From Ruania albidiflava DSM 18029 (GTDB lineage: Bacteria > Actinomycetota > Actinomycetes > Actinomycetales > Beutenbergiaceae): 64,000 nt of DNA. The notes beneath the pieces are model-generated. The model did no database searches, was not told where the DNA came from, and worked only from the letters and a program-made list of their open reading frames with translations. The position numbers and the translations under genes are program-made. The stretch's first letter is position 1. Each line of letters opens with the position of its first letter. Below are positions 27,738-36,797 of this stretch, piece by piece. Location: positions 1 to 64,000 of the forward strand of contig NZ_ATWL01000004.1 of NCBI RefSeq assembly GCF_000421225.1, in the 5' to 3' direction.

Positions 27738-28455
27738 CGTGCTGAGCTTCCACGGTGTGACCCGCGCCTTCCGCACCGGCGCCGGCGTGCACCGGCTCAC
27801 CTTCCAGCTCGGCGAAGGTGAGATCGTGGCGCTGATCGGGCTCAACGGTGCCGGCAAGACCACCCTGATGCGCCTGGCACTCGGCATGCTCCGGGCCCAG
27901 CAGGGCACAGTGCGCCTGTTCGGCCGACCACTGCCCAGCCTGCCGACCGCCGCCTGGTCGGAGGTAGGCGCCCTGGTCGAACGCTCGACGGCCTACCCCG
28001 AGCTGACCGTGGCCGAGAACCTGGACATCGCCCGCAGGCTACGCGGCGGCGCACGCCACGTCGTCACCGCGGCGATCACCGCCTGGCAGCTGGACCAGCT
28101 CACCGACCGCCGGTACCGCACGCTGTCCCAGGGGAACCGGCAACGCGTCGGCCTGGCCGCCGCCCTGCAGCACCAGCCGCGCCTGGTCGTGCTCGACGAG
28201 CCGAGCAACGCTCTCGATCCGGCTTCGGTGCTGCTGCTGCGCGCTGAGCTGCTGCGCCGCGCCCGCGCCGGTGCTGCGGTCCTGGTCAGCAGCCACCACC
28301 TGGACGAGGTCGCCCGGATCGCCGACCGGGTGCTGCTGCTGAACGCCGGCCGGCTGATCGGCACGCTGGACACCACCGGCCCCGACCTGGAACGGGCCTT
28401 CTTCGAACGCATCCGCACCGACGACGAACTCCGCCGTGCCCAGGAGCCGGCATGA
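27730..28455 (+). CDS. ABC transporter ATP-binding protein
   Basis: 241 aa from the GTG at 27730. Walker A GLNGAGKTT, the Q-loop region LVERSTAYPELTVAENL, signature LSQGNRQRVGLAAAL (LSQGN in place of LSGGQ), Walker B LVVLDEPSNALDP and switch His in VSSHHLDE are all present. It resembles the DrrA/CcmA exporter class that works with a separate permease, encoded next with 4-bp overlap. Probable role: drug or peptide export under TetR control. Confidence 0.92.
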   Translation: MSSVLSFHGVTRAFRTGAGVHRLTFQLGEGEIVALIGLNGAGKTTLMRLALGMLRAQQGTVRLFGRPLPSLPTAAWSEVGALVERSTAYPELTVAENLDIARRLRGGARHVVTAAITAWQLDQLTDRRYRTLSQGNRQRVGLAAALQHQPRLVVLDEPSNALDPASVLLLRAELLRRARAGAAVLVSSHHLDEVARIADRVLLLNAGRLIGTLDTTGPDLERAFFERIRTDDELRRAQEPA

Positions 28456-29204
28456 ACGCAGCCCTGGTCGTGGAGGCCCTGAAGCTCCGCCGTTCCCCGG
28501 TCGGTCTGCTCGCGACGTGCGCACTGCTGGCCGGCACCCTCCTGCTGCTCGGCGGAATCACTGCTGCCGTGGTCGAGGGCAACCCGCAGATCATCGCCAA
28601 GGCCGGTCCGGCGGCGAGCCTGGACTGGTCCGGGCTGACCGCAGGTGCCGCCCAGATCACCTCCGCCGGCGCTCTGATCGCTTTCGGGGTGGTGCTCGCC
28701 TGGATGTTCGGCCGGGAGTTCGCCGACGGCACCATCACCGGCCTGTTCGCGCTGCCGGTCAGCCGCGGTCGGATCGCCCTGGCGAAGCTCGCCGTGTACG
28801 CGGGATGGGTGCTGCTGGTCAGCATCACCCTCCCGCTCGGCGTGCTCGCCCTCGGTCTGCTCCTCGGCTACGGCCACCCGGGCGCCGAGGTATGGCGCAG
28901 CCTCGCCCGACTGTGCCTGCTGACCGCGCTCACCGGTGCAGCCGCCGCCCCGGTGGCCTGGGTCACCACTCTCGCCCGGTCTTTGCTCGCCGGGGTCGGC
29001 ACCACGATCCTGCTCGTCGTCCTCGCCCAGGTCGGCGTGCTGGCCGGCAGCGGCGGCTGGCTCCCGCTGGCCGCCCCGGCACTGTGGGCCCTCAGCGGTG
29101 GACAGGCCGTCGACCCAGTGCAGCTCGCCCTCACGGTGGCGCTCGCCCTCGTGTCCGCCACCCTCACCGGCACCGCGTGGAGCCGCCTCCAGCTGGATCG
29201 CTGA
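28452..29204 (+). CDS. ABC-2 type transporter permease
   Basis: 250 aa with about six transmembrane helices. An N-terminal short cytoplasmic stretch (LVVEALKLRRSPVGLLA), then FGVVLAWMFGREFADGTITG and LFALPVSRGRIALAKL, a pattern common in ABC-2 permeases (GTITGLFALPVSR). Start overlaps the ATPase stop (ATGA), indicating coupling. Forms the exporter with the preceding ATPase. Confidence 0.88.
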   Translation: MNAALVVEALKLRRSPVGLLATCALLAGTLLLLGGITAAVVEGNPQIIAKAGPAASLDWSGLTAGAAQITSAGALIAFGVVLAWMFGREFADGTITGLFALPVSRGRIALAKLAVYAGWVLLVSITLPLGVLALGLLLGYGHPGAEVWRSLARLCLLTALTGAAAAPVAWVTTLARSLLAGVGTTILLVVLAQVGVLAGSGGWLPLAAPALWALSGGQAVDPVQLALTVALALVSATLTGTAWSRLQLDR

Positions 29205-29324
29205 CCCGGCCGGGCTGCTGGTCTGGCTGCACCGCTGGACGTGACTGCGCACACATGGCTGCACCGGCCTGCCGCAGCCTGCGACGGTAGGATCGAGGGC
29301 AGGTAAGGCAGGAGCGAAGAGAAC

Positions 29325-30266
29325 ATGACGAGCGGCGTGAGCGCCCCGGACACCGGCCGGGACGCAGCCCTCGCCGCGAAGTCGGACCGTCCGGGTCTGC
29401 GTGCGCGGCTGGGCCGGTACTACTCCCTGACCAAACCCGGTGTGCTGTACGGCAACGTGCTCACCGCGGCGGCCGGGTTCTTCCTCGCCAGCGGCCGCGG
29501 CACCCCCACGCTCGGGCTGTTCCTGGCACTGATGGTCGGTACCACGCTGATCATCGCCTCCGCGTGCGTGCTGAACAACGTGCTGGACCGGGACATCGAC
29601 CAGCGGATGGAACGCACCAGCACCCGCGCCACGGTGACCGGCAGCATCCCGGCGCGGAACGCCGTCCTCTTCTCGGTCGTGATGGGCCTGGTCGGCCTGG
29701 CGATCCTGGTGCTGTGGACCAACGCGCTCGTGGTCGCCACCGGCATCGGCGGGTTCATCACCTACGTGTGGCTCTACGGTGCGCTGTCGAAGCGGATGTC
29801 GCTGCACGGCACCCTGGTCGGCAGCGTGTCCGGTGCCGCCCCGATCCTCGCCGGCTACCTGGCCGTCTCCGGCCGCGTGGACGCCGGTGCGGTGCTCGCG
29901 TTCGCCATGCTGTTCCTGTGGCAGATGCCGGAGTTCTACTCCATCGCCATCTACCGGCGGGAGGAGTACGCCCGCGCCGGGGTACCGGTCATCTCCGTGG
30001 TCAAGGGCGAGCGCACGACGGCGGTGCACATCCTGGCCTACACGGTCGCCTTCGTGGTGGTCACCCTGCTGCTGCCGGTGTTCGGGTACGTCGGCCTGGT
30101 CTACACCATCGCCATGGCCGCGCTCGGCGGATGGTGGATCTACCTGGGCGTCCTCGGTCTGCGCAGCTCGCAGCCGGCAACCTGGGCGCGCCGGATGTTC
30201 CGCTTCTCCATGGTGATGATCCTGGCGCTGTGCGTCATGGTCTCGGTGGGCCCGTTCCTGCCCTGA
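29325..30266 (+). CDS. ctaB: Heme O synthase (protoheme IX farnesyltransferase)
   Basis: UbiA-superfamily prenyltransferase that adds farnesyl to heme B for cytochrome oxidase biogenesis. The first Asp-rich motif is NNVLDRDIDQRMERT (about residues 84-98). The second conserved region follows near YRREEYARAGVPVISVVKG, and nine hydrophobic segments are visible. 313 aa is normal. ATG with AGGAG 11 nt upstream. It is convergent with the mevalonate operon, which supplies isoprenoid precursors for its farnesyl donor, a neat functional neighbour (inference). No ctaA or cox genes are in view. Confidence 0.93.
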   Translation: MTSGVSAPDTGRDAALAAKSDRPGLRARLGRYYSLTKPGVLYGNVLTAAAGFFLASGRGTPTLGLFLALMVGTTLIIASACVLNNVLDRDIDQRMERTSTRATVTGSIPARNAVLFSVVMGLVGLAILVLWTNALVVATGIGGFITYVWLYGALSKRMSLHGTLVGSVSGAAPILAGYLAVSGRVDAGAVLAFAMLFLWQMPEFYSIAIYRREEYARAGVPVISVVKGERTTAVHILAYTVAFVVVTLLLPVFGYVGLVYTIAMAALGGWWIYLGVLGLRSSQPATWARRMFRFSMVMILALCVMVSVGPFLP

Positions 30267-30291
30267 GAACCGACGCCGCCGGCACCCCCTT

Positions 30292-30367
30292 TCGCACTGG
30301 AATCCCGTGAGCGCATTGGAACCGGGATAGAAGGGTGTTCCAATGCGGCAAGGGTGTTCGAGTGCGA
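30292..30367. terminator. Nested inverted repeats between ctaB and mvaS
   Basis: An inner perfect 11-bp dyad, CGCATTGGAAC (30312-30322) with GTTCCAATGCG (30337-30347), lies inside an outer dyad, TCGCACTGGAA (30292-30302) with TTCGAGTGCGA (30357-30367, one mismatch). The right half also reads as two 19-bp near-direct repeats starting AAGGGTGTTC at 30331 and 30350. It separates convergent genes, so it can act as a bidirectional terminator. The repeated motif may also be a protein-binding site. Confidence 0.6.
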
Positions 30368-30385
30368 CCAGGGCACCAGGTGCAG

Positions 30386-31543
30386 TCAGCCGCTGGTGCG
30401 CTCGTACTGCCGTGCCCGGCCCTGGATGCCGGTGAACCGGAACGGTGCCTTGGTCACCCGCGGGGTCTGCACGTCCACGCCGCTGGGCAGCTCGGTCGCG
30501 TGCAGCTCCCGGTACTCCGCCACCTCCAGCGGCACCCGGGCATCGAGCACCTCCAGCACCCGGCGGGCCCGGGCGGAGTCCGCGTAACCGGGGGCCACGA
30601 TGCCGGTGAGGAACTCGCTCACCGACCCCGATCCGTAGCTGAACAGGCCGACCCGCTTACCGGCCAGGTCCTGCTCGTGGTCCAGCAGCGCCGCCAGCGA
30701 GGCGTACAGGGAGGCGGCGTAGGTGTTCCCCAGCCGCCGGTTGTACACCGACCCGGTCTCCAGCCCGTCCGCGGCGATCTCCCCGCCTGCGTGCCGGGCG
30801 AGGCGCTGCTGTGCCTTCTTCGCCATCTTGGTGAACGGTTGGTGGTACACGATCCGCTCGATCGATCCCAGGTCCGGACCGCCCTGGGCGGCCAGGTCGT
30901 CCCAGGCGCCGGTGAGCGCGTCCAGGTAGGCACGGATGGACAGCGCCCCGTCCACCACGGCGGTGCTGGAGTCGTTCGGCCGCCAGAAGTCGTCCACGTC
31001 GGCAGTGTGCACACCGGAGACCGGCTCGATCTCCACCAGCGCCGGGTTCGCGCTCACCAGCATGGCCACCGCACCGGCACCCTGGGTGGGCTCACCTGGG
31101 CTGTCCAGCTCGTAGCGGGCCACGTCCGCGGCGATCACCAGCACCTTCTCCTGCGGGGAGCGGCTGAGGATCCCGACCGCCGCCTGCAGCGCCGCCGTGG
31201 CCGAGTAGCAGGCCTGCTTCAGCTCGACCGTCCGCACCCCCGCGGGCAGCCCGAGCAGCTGGTGTATCCACACCCCAGCGGCCTTGGACTGGTCCAGCCC
31301 GGACTCGGTGGCCACGAGCAGCGTACGGATCCCCTCGATGCCGTTCCGCTCCAGCAGCGGCAGCGCAGCAGCAGCCCCCATGGTCACGATGTCCTCGTCC
31401 GGGGCGGGCATGCTCATCTCGTCCTGCCCGATACCGAGCCGGTACTTGTCCGGGTCGGTGCCGTTCGCCTCGGCGAGGGTGGTCAGGCTGAGCACGTGGT
31501 GGGTCGTGGCCAGCTCGAGGTCGTGGATACCGATCGGTGTCAT
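30386..31543 (-). CDS. mvaS: Hydroxymethylglutaryl-CoA synthase
   Basis: Condenses acetyl-CoA and acetoacetyl-CoA to HMG-CoA. Active-site Cys in ELKQACYSATAALQAAVGIL (about residues 107-126), Glu region in LLVATESGLDQSKA, His in IVYHQPFTKMAKKA and the late NRRLGNTYAASLYASL and YGSGSVSEFLTG match bacterial HMGS. 385 aa is normal. It is last in the operon; its ATG overlaps the mvaA stop by one base (TGATG). Confidence 0.95.
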   Translation of the reverse strand: MTPIGIHDLELATTHHVLSLTTLAEANGTDPDKYRLGIGQDEMSMPAPDEDIVTMGAAAALPLLERNGIEGIRTLLVATESGLDQSKAAGVWIHQLLGLPAGVRTVELKQACYSATAALQAAVGILSRSPQEKVLVIAADVARYELDSPGEPTQGAGAVAMLVSANPALVEIEPVSGVHTADVDDFWRPNDSSTAVVDGALSIRAYLDALTGAWDDLAAQGGPDLGSIERIVYHQPFTKMAKKAQQRLARHAGGEIAADGLETGSVYNRRLGNTYAASLYASLAALLDHEQDLAGKRVGLFSYGSGSVSEFLTGIVAPGYADSARARRVLEVLDARVPLEVAEYRELHATELPSGVDVQTPRVTKAPFRFTGIQGRARQYERTSG

Positions 31544-32625
31544 CAGTGTGCTACTTCGTTCCGCTCCAGGCGCCGGTGCGCCGTCATGAGCTCTCCTGGG
31601 TTGGTCTGTGCGGCGAGTAGGGACAGCTCACCACAGAGGACGGTCGCGGCCATCACCGCCGCAAGACGGCGGGAGTTCACCCCTGGTTCGGCCTCCTGTC
31701 TGCAACCGAGGCGCTCCAGTGCATATTCCACGTGCGGCAGGTGCTTGCCGTTGCCGACCGTGCCGACGATCAGGTGCGGCACCGTGCAGGAGAAGTACAA
31801 GCCCTGCTCGCGCACCTCCGCATATGTGATGCCCTGCGAGCCCTCGACGATGTTCGCTGCGTCCTGCCCGGTGGCCAGGTAGAACGCCAGCAGCATGTTC
31901 GCATAGTGCGCGTTCGCCGAGCGCAGCGCCCCAGCGATCGTGGAGCCGACGAGGTTCTTGCGCACCACCAGGTCGGTGATCGCGGCCGCGTCCGAACGCA
32001 ACGTGCGGCGCACCACCTCGTGCGGGACGAGGATGTCGGCGACGACGTTGCGTCCCCTGCCGAGCACCCCGTTGACTGCTGTGGCCTTCTTGTCCGAGCA
32101 GTAGTTGCCGGAGATGGATCCGTAGTCCAGCCCCAGGTCCCAGGACAGGATGGTCTCCATCAGCGCCTCCGCAGCGCCGGTGACCATGTTGTGCCCGGAG
32201 GCGTCCCCGGTGGACAGCGCGAACCGCACGAACAACAGGTTCCCGACGATCTCCGGGTGGGCCTCCAGCAGCCGGGCGTACCGGCTGCCCGCGGTGACCA
32301 CGTCCTGCAGCTCGGTCAGCCGTGCGCGGACCTGCTCCGAGGCGGCGTACGCCACCTGGGCGTCCGGCGCCACGAACAGCACCGACCGGGTCATCCGCTC
32401 GTCGACCACCACGGCGTGGATGCCGCCGTCGACCTTCTGCGAGACCCGGGCGCCGCGACCGACCGACGGCCACAACGGGGTCTCGTAGGTGGCCAGCGGC
32501 ACCTCGACGTCCCCGGTCACGGCGTTCCCGCTCAGCCGCAACGGTCCCACCCAGCGGGTCGGAAGCTCAGTGGTGGGCGGAGCGGACTGGTGCACTGCGT
32601 GGTCCTCGTTCTTGGTGGCGGTCAT
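31543..32625 (-). CDS. mvaA: Hydroxymethylglutaryl-CoA reductase
   Basis: Reduces HMG-CoA to mevalonate. Hallmarks: PLATYETPLWPSVGRG, FALSTGDASGHNMVTGAAEA (cofactor site), SGNYCSDKKATAVN (catalytic Lys), the GQDAANIVEGSQ segment and a late catalytic His in LMTAHRRLER. The SGNYCSDKKA form resembles class I (NADPH) enzymes as in Streptomyces CL190. Start at ATG 32625 (MTATKNEDHA), overlapping the fni stop by 4 bp; a longer upstream frame runs through fni and is spurious. Confidence 0.95.
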   Translation of the reverse strand: MTATKNEDHAVHQSAPPTTELPTRWVGPLRLSGNAVTGDVEVPLATYETPLWPSVGRGARVSQKVDGGIHAVVVDERMTRSVLFVAPDAQVAYAASEQVRARLTELQDVVTAGSRYARLLEAHPEIVGNLLFVRFALSTGDASGHNMVTGAAEALMETILSWDLGLDYGSISGNYCSDKKATAVNGVLGRGRNVVADILVPHEVVRRTLRSDAAAITDLVVRKNLVGSTIAGALRSANAHYANMLLAFYLATGQDAANIVEGSQGITYAEVREQGLYFSCTVPHLIVGTVGNGKHLPHVEYALERLGCRQEAEPGVNSRRLAAVMAATVLCGELSLLAAQTNPGELMTAHRRLERNEVAH

Positions 32626-33707
32626 GAGCGGTACCTGTCGCTGCGGTGGGCCAGCCGGGTGAGGTCGATGCCGCGCAGGTGGCAGAACTCTGCCAGCTGT
32701 CCACCCACCAGCAGGTCCACCTGGGTGAGCTCTGCGGGGGTGCGGACCCCGAGCAGGCCGAGCACCGCCGTCGTCTGCTCCTGCCACGCCCGCACCAGCG
32801 GGACGAGCGCCTCGGCACCGCCGGCCAGCACCGTCTTCAGGAACACGCCGGCCACGCCGACGGCCCGCGCACCGCAGGCCAGGGCCTTGACCACGTCGTA
32901 GGGGTGGCGCACCCCACCGGAGGCGAGCAGCTCGGGGGCATCACCCGGAGCGTCCAGCAGGCAGGCGGGGGCGGACTGGCCGAACCCGGACAGGCTCGAG
33001 TAGTCCAGCATGCTGCCGGTGCGGCGGTCGTTCTCGATGCTGAGGAAGTCGGTGCCGCCGCGGCCGCTGACGTCCGCCAGCTGCACGCCCAGGCCGGCCA
33101 GGGTGCTCAGTGTGCGCCGGCTCAGCCCGAAACCGACCTCCTTGACGATCACCGGCACCGGGCAGGCGGCCACGATCTGCTCCACCGACCGTGCCCAGGT
33201 GCTGAAGTCGCGGCTGCCCTCCGGCATCACGGTCTCCTGCACGGCGTTCAGGTGCAGCTGCAGCGCATCCGCACCGAGCAGCTCCACCGCGCGGACAGCG
33301 TCCTGGGCGCTGCGCCCGGCGCCGAGGTTGGCCATCACGAACCCGTGCGGGTTCTCTTGGCGGATCACCGTGAAACCCGCAGCAGTGTCCGGTTCGTCGA
33401 GGGCCACCGAGATGGACCCCGAGGCGATCGGCATCCCGGTCTCCGCCGCAGTGATCGCCAGCTCCCGGTTGATCTGGGCGGTCTTCTCGGTGCCGCCGGT
33501 CATGCCGTTGACGTAGAACGGGACCGGCCAGCGCCAGTTGCCCACCGCCGCGGTGAGGTCCACCTCGTCGGTGGAGACCGCCTCCAGCGCATGGTGCACG
33601 ACGTGCAGGTCGTCGAAGTCCGTGCGCGGTGCCGGGACGCTGTGCTGCTGCTCGGCCAGCCGCACGTGGTCGTCCTTGCGGGCGGCGCGCCGGGAGTCGA
33701 CGGTCAT
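32622..33707 (-). CDS. fni: Type 2 isopentenyl-diphosphate delta-isomerase (FMN-dependent)
   Basis: Interconverts IPP and DMAPP using reduced FMN. Begins TVDSRRAARKDDHVRLA, with RKDDHV the conserved N-terminal motif. Also NGMTGGTEKTAQINRELA, MPIASGSISV, LQLHLNAVQE (catalytic region), VIVKEVGFGLSR, VSGRGGTDFLSIEN and LLASGGVRHPYDVVKALACG. 361 aa. Start ATG 33707 overlaps the mvaK2 stop (ATGA). Type 2 enzyme is the usual companion of this operon. Confidence 0.95.
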   Translation of the reverse strand: MTVDSRRAARKDDHVRLAEQQHSVPAPRTDFDDLHVVHHALEAVSTDEVDLTAAVGNWRWPVPFYVNGMTGGTEKTAQINRELAITAAETGMPIASGSISVALDEPDTAAGFTVIRQENPHGFVMANLGAGRSAQDAVRAVELLGADALQLHLNAVQETVMPEGSRDFSTWARSVEQIVAACPVPVIVKEVGFGLSRRTLSTLAGLGVQLADVSGRGGTDFLSIENDRRTGSMLDYSSLSGFGQSAPACLLDAPGDAPELLASGGVRHPYDVVKALACGARAVGVAGVFLKTVLAGGAEALVPLVRAWQEQTTAVLGLLGVRTPAELTQVDLLVGGQLAEFCHLRGIDLTRLAHRSDRYRS

Positions 33708-34786
33708 CGCTGACTCCCTTCCGGCGGGTGGACCAGCAGGCCCAGGTGCCTGATGTCGTGGTTCTCCCACTCAGCGAGGATACCGGTCGCCGAGACTGCC
33801 GCAGGAGTGAGCACGATGCCACAGTCCCCACCGCCGGCCCCCGACGGCTTGCCACCGGCACCGTGCCGCTCGGCGATCTCGCACAGGTCCCGCAACATGT
33901 CCGTCTCGATCCGGATGCCGGAGGCCTGCGCCAACCGGTGCAGCACCCGCCGCGCCCGACGCACCACGGCCACCGCTGCCGAGGAGTCCCCGGCGGCCAG
34001 TGCGGCCACCAGGTCCTCCACGCAGGCCCGGCTCTCGGCGAGGAACTCCTGGTACGAGGTGCCGCTGTGCTGCACCCCGGCGACGAGGATCTCGGTGGAC
34101 GCGGGTGTGCCGGTCCAGCCGACGAGCAGGTGCAGCCCTTCTGGCTCCGGCAGCGGGCGCACGCTGAACGGCGCCCAGCCGGGAGCGTCCATCGTGGCCG
34201 TCACCCCGTGGCCGTGCAGGTGCTCGGCCAGTGCGGCCCGGTCCGGTGAGCTGTACCGGATCCAGCCGCCGAACGTGCTCGCGGCCAGATCGCCGCCGGA
34301 AGCCCGCGGGGTGACGGCGATCGTGGCCAGCAGGGCCAGCTTGAACCGCTCCAGCGGGGTCAGGTGCAGCTGGTAGAACTCGTCCAGCGCGGCGATCATC
34401 GCCACGGTCACCGCCGCCGAGGAGCCGAGCCCGAACTTGCGGCCGCTGGTGTCCTGCAGCTCGGAGTGGATGTGCACGTCGAAGTAGGCCGGCTCCAGAC
34501 CGCGGTCGGCGCGCAAGGCGTCCACAGTGCGCAACGTGGAGATCACGTAGTCCCGCGGGTCGTGCTCGACGACGATGCTCCCGTGGTCCGCCTCCCTCGC
34601 CCAGACCAGGGGGCCCCGTTGGTAGGCGCTGGAGTGCACCCGGCCCACCCCGGCCGCAGGTTCGCCCACCTCCAGCTGCACGGTCAGGTACCGGTCCACC
34701 GCCACCAGCACGGCCGGCTGCCCGGGCTCGACCACGGCGTACTCCCCGGCGATGTACAGCTTGCCGGGTGCCTGCGCGCGGATCAC
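33704..34786 (-). CDS. mvaK2: Phosphomevalonate kinase (GHMP family)
   Basis: Phosphorylates 5-phosphomevalonate. Starts VIRAQAPGKLYIAGEYAVVE, the N-terminal GHMP motif. The GHMP ATP loop is FGLGSSAAVTVAMIAAL (KFGLGSSAA), and the C-terminal motif is GGKPSGAGGGDCGIVLTPA. 360 aa. The GTG at 34786 overlaps the mvaD stop as GTGA; the longer frame upstream overlaps mvaD and lacks coding character. Position between mvaD and fni fits the CL190-type order. Confidence 0.94.
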   Translation of the reverse strand: MIRAQAPGKLYIAGEYAVVEPGQPAVLVAVDRYLTVQLEVGEPAAGVGRVHSSAYQRGPLVWAREADHGSIVVEHDPRDYVISTLRTVDALRADRGLEPAYFDVHIHSELQDTSGRKFGLGSSAAVTVAMIAALDEFYQLHLTPLERFKLALLATIAVTPRASGGDLAASTFGGWIRYSSPDRAALAEHLHGHGVTATMDAPGWAPFSVRPLPEPEGLHLLVGWTGTPASTEILVAGVQHSGTSYQEFLAESRACVEDLVAALAAGDSSAAVAVVRRARRVLHRLAQASGIRIETDMLRDLCEIAERHGAGGKPSGAGGGDCGIVLTPAAVSATGILAEWENHDIRHLGLLVHPPEGSQR

Positions 34787-35814
34787 GACCCGGCCTCGGT
34801 GCTCGCCTCGGCAGCAGCGGGCACCTCGGTCCCGGACAGCAGATGTGCACCGGGACCGGCGCCGGTGGTCCGCACCTGCTCCGGGCCGACGACGTCCCTC
34901 AGCCGGGCTGCCACGGCCTCGGCCTGCTCCGGTCGCACCAGCACGGCGACGTTCGGTCCCGCGTCCGCTGTGGAGTAGGCCTCCACGCCCTCCTCGCGCA
35001 GGGCCACGACGGCGTCCATCACCTCGATGCTGCGTGGTTGCAGGTACCGGATCGGCGGCTCGGTCGAGGCGATCAGTCCGTGCATGCGCAGCGCGTGCGC
35101 CTCGGTGATCTGCCCGATCCGGGTGAAGTCGCCGGCACGGCAGGCTGCGACCATCTCGGTCAACGTGGTCTCCGTGCTGGTGATCCACGCAACGAAGTAC
35201 GGGGAGCTGCTCGCGGTACGGCGCATCGCCTCCCGAGACGAGATCGCCTTGGCCGCGCAGTCCACTGTGGCGACGACCATGGCCAGGTCCGGGGCGGGCA
35301 CCGGTTCGGCGAACGAGGTCTCGTCGTCGGTGCCGGCGTGCCAGATCGCCACGTTCCCGATCACCGACCGGGCCGCTGAGCCGGAGCCACGGCGGGCCAG
35401 GCGGCTCAGCGCCGACGTGTCCAGGTCCAGGCCGTAGGCGGCCGCAGCGGCGGTGGCCAGCGCAGCGAACCCGGAGGCGGAGGAGGCCAGGCCCGCACCT
35501 GTGGGAGCCTCGTTCACCGACCGGACCGAGGCTCGGGTGGTGGCGCCGGCGCGCTCGCGGACCAGGTCGAGGAATGCGGTGACCCGCTGTGCAGCGGTGC
35601 CGGTGGCCGCGGCACCGTTGAGCTCGAAGGTGTCTTGATCACGGCCAGGGTCCAGACGGACGGTGGTGGTGGTGGGAAACGCATCCAGGGTCAGCGACAG
35701 GCTGCCGGCGACCGGGAGGATGAGGTCCTCGTCGCGCTTCCCCCAGTACTTCACCAGCGCCAGGTTCGGGAAGGCGCGGGCCGTGGCCGCGCCCGGGGCG
35801 CTCGCCTGGCTCAT
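34783..35814 (-). CDS. mvaD: Diphosphomevalonate decarboxylase
   Basis: ATP-dependent decarboxylation to IPP. The start region is AFPNLALVKYWGKRDEDLIL (KYWGKRD motif), then GSLSLTLDAFPTTTTV. The GHMP loop is NEAPTGAGLASSASGFAALA, followed by ALSRLARRGSGSAARSV. The catalytic Asp region is YSTADAGPNVAVLVRPE. 343 aa. I chose the ATG at 35814, which overlaps the mvaK1 stop by 4 bp. Confidence 0.95.
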   Translation of the reverse strand: MSQASAPGAATARAFPNLALVKYWGKRDEDLILPVAGSLSLTLDAFPTTTTVRLDPGRDQDTFELNGAAATGTAAQRVTAFLDLVRERAGATTRASVRSVNEAPTGAGLASSASGFAALATAAAAAYGLDLDTSALSRLARRGSGSAARSVIGNVAIWHAGTDDETSFAEPVPAPDLAMVVATVDCAAKAISSREAMRRTASSSPYFVAWITSTETTLTEMVAACRAGDFTRIGQITEAHALRMHGLIASTEPPIRYLQPRSIEVMDAVVALREEGVEAYSTADAGPNVAVLVRPEQAEAVAARLRDVVGPEQVRTTGAGPGAHLLSGTEVPAAAEASTEAGS

Positions 35815-36797
35815 CGGGCGGGCACCGTGGTGGTCCAGGTGCGCGGGGCGCCCGCAGCACGCAGCGCGGACCCGAGCTGTTCGGCGTGCTCGGTGGAGCG
35901 GGCCAACGCGATGATGCAACCACCCTGGCCGCCGCCGGTGAGCTTGGCGCCGGCAGCGCCGGCCGCGAGGGCGGCAGCCACCAGGGCATCCAGCCGGTGG
36001 TCGCTGACGCCTAGCCCAGCGAGCAGGTGGTGCGTCTGGGTCATCCGCTCACCCAGGGCAACCCCGTCCCCACGGGTCAGGTCGCCGGTGGCGGCCTCGG
36101 TGAGGGTAGCGATCCGGTCGATCACGGTGTCCACTGCGGCCGGGTCGGCGTCCCGACGGGCACGGACCTGGGCCACCGCCTGGGCGGTGGAGCCGGACGC
36201 ACCGGAGTCGGCGAGGGTGAACACCAAGGGGCTACCGACCCGCACCGGGCTCGCCTGACCGCGCTGGAACCGGATCGGACCACCGGTCGTGACCGCACGC
36301 GCATCCAGACCGCTCGGATGGCCGTGCGCCACCCGCTCCGCCTCCTGCACGATCCCGTACAGCGCGTCCGGGGACAGTTCGGCACCCCCCAGGTCCGCCA
36401 CCGCCCGGGCCACGGCTGCGGCGACCGCGGCGCTGGAGCCCAGACCCCGTTCGTAGGGCACCGAGCTGCGGATCTGCACCCGGGCACCGGACAGGGACGG
36501 TTGATGGTCGAGCGCGGCACGTACCGCGGTGAGCACCGGCCACAGCCTGGCCGGGGCCTCGGCAGCCGGTCCGGTGAACAGCTCGCTGCCGAGGAGGATG
36601 GCCTCGGCCGGGGCGACGTCAGCGTGCACGCCCAGACCGTGCACCGGGAGCGCCAACGCGGGTGCGCCGTAGACGGCAGCGTGCTCGCCGAGCAGGATCG
36701 CCTTCGCATGCGCAGCACCGGCGCCCGTGCTCGTACCGGTCCTGGCGCCGCCCGCAGGGTACGCGAGGCTCGCGTGGGCAGGCGTAGGCGTCCGCAC
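35811..36797 (-). CDS. mvaK1: Mevalonate kinase
   Basis: First enzyme committed to the phosphorylated branch. GHMP motifs: AHAKAILLGEHAAVYGAPAL (N-terminal), VPYERGLGSSAAVAAAVARA (ATP loop), SGLDARAVTTGGPIRF and GAKLTGGGQGGCIIALARS (C-terminal). 328 aa; the first ~25 residues are Ala/Gly/Thr-rich and unconserved. GTG start at 36797, no in-frame alternative is better. It is the promoter-proximal gene of six; a -10-like TAGGTAT reads leftward at 36825-36831. Confidence 0.94.
   Translation of the reverse strand: MRTPTPAHASLAYPAGGARTGTSTGAGAAHAKAILLGEHAAVYGAPALALPVHGLGVHADVAPAEAILLGSELFTGPAAEAPARLWPVLTAVRAALDHQPSLSGARVQIRSSVPYERGLGSSAAVAAAVARAVADLGGAELSPDALYGIVQEAERVAHGHPSGLDARAVTTGGPIRFQRGQASPVRVGSPLVFTLADSGASGSTAQAVAQVRARRDADPAAVDTVIDRIATLTEAATGDLTRGDGVALGERMTQTHHLLAGLGVSDHRLDALVAAALAAGAAGAKLTGGGQGGCIIALARSTEHAEQLGSALRAAGAPRTWTTTVPAR

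Noticed and set aside
27993-30029. Minus-strand open frame of 678 codons across the ABC genes and ctaB
   Set aside because: Shadow frame opposite three clear plus-strand genes.
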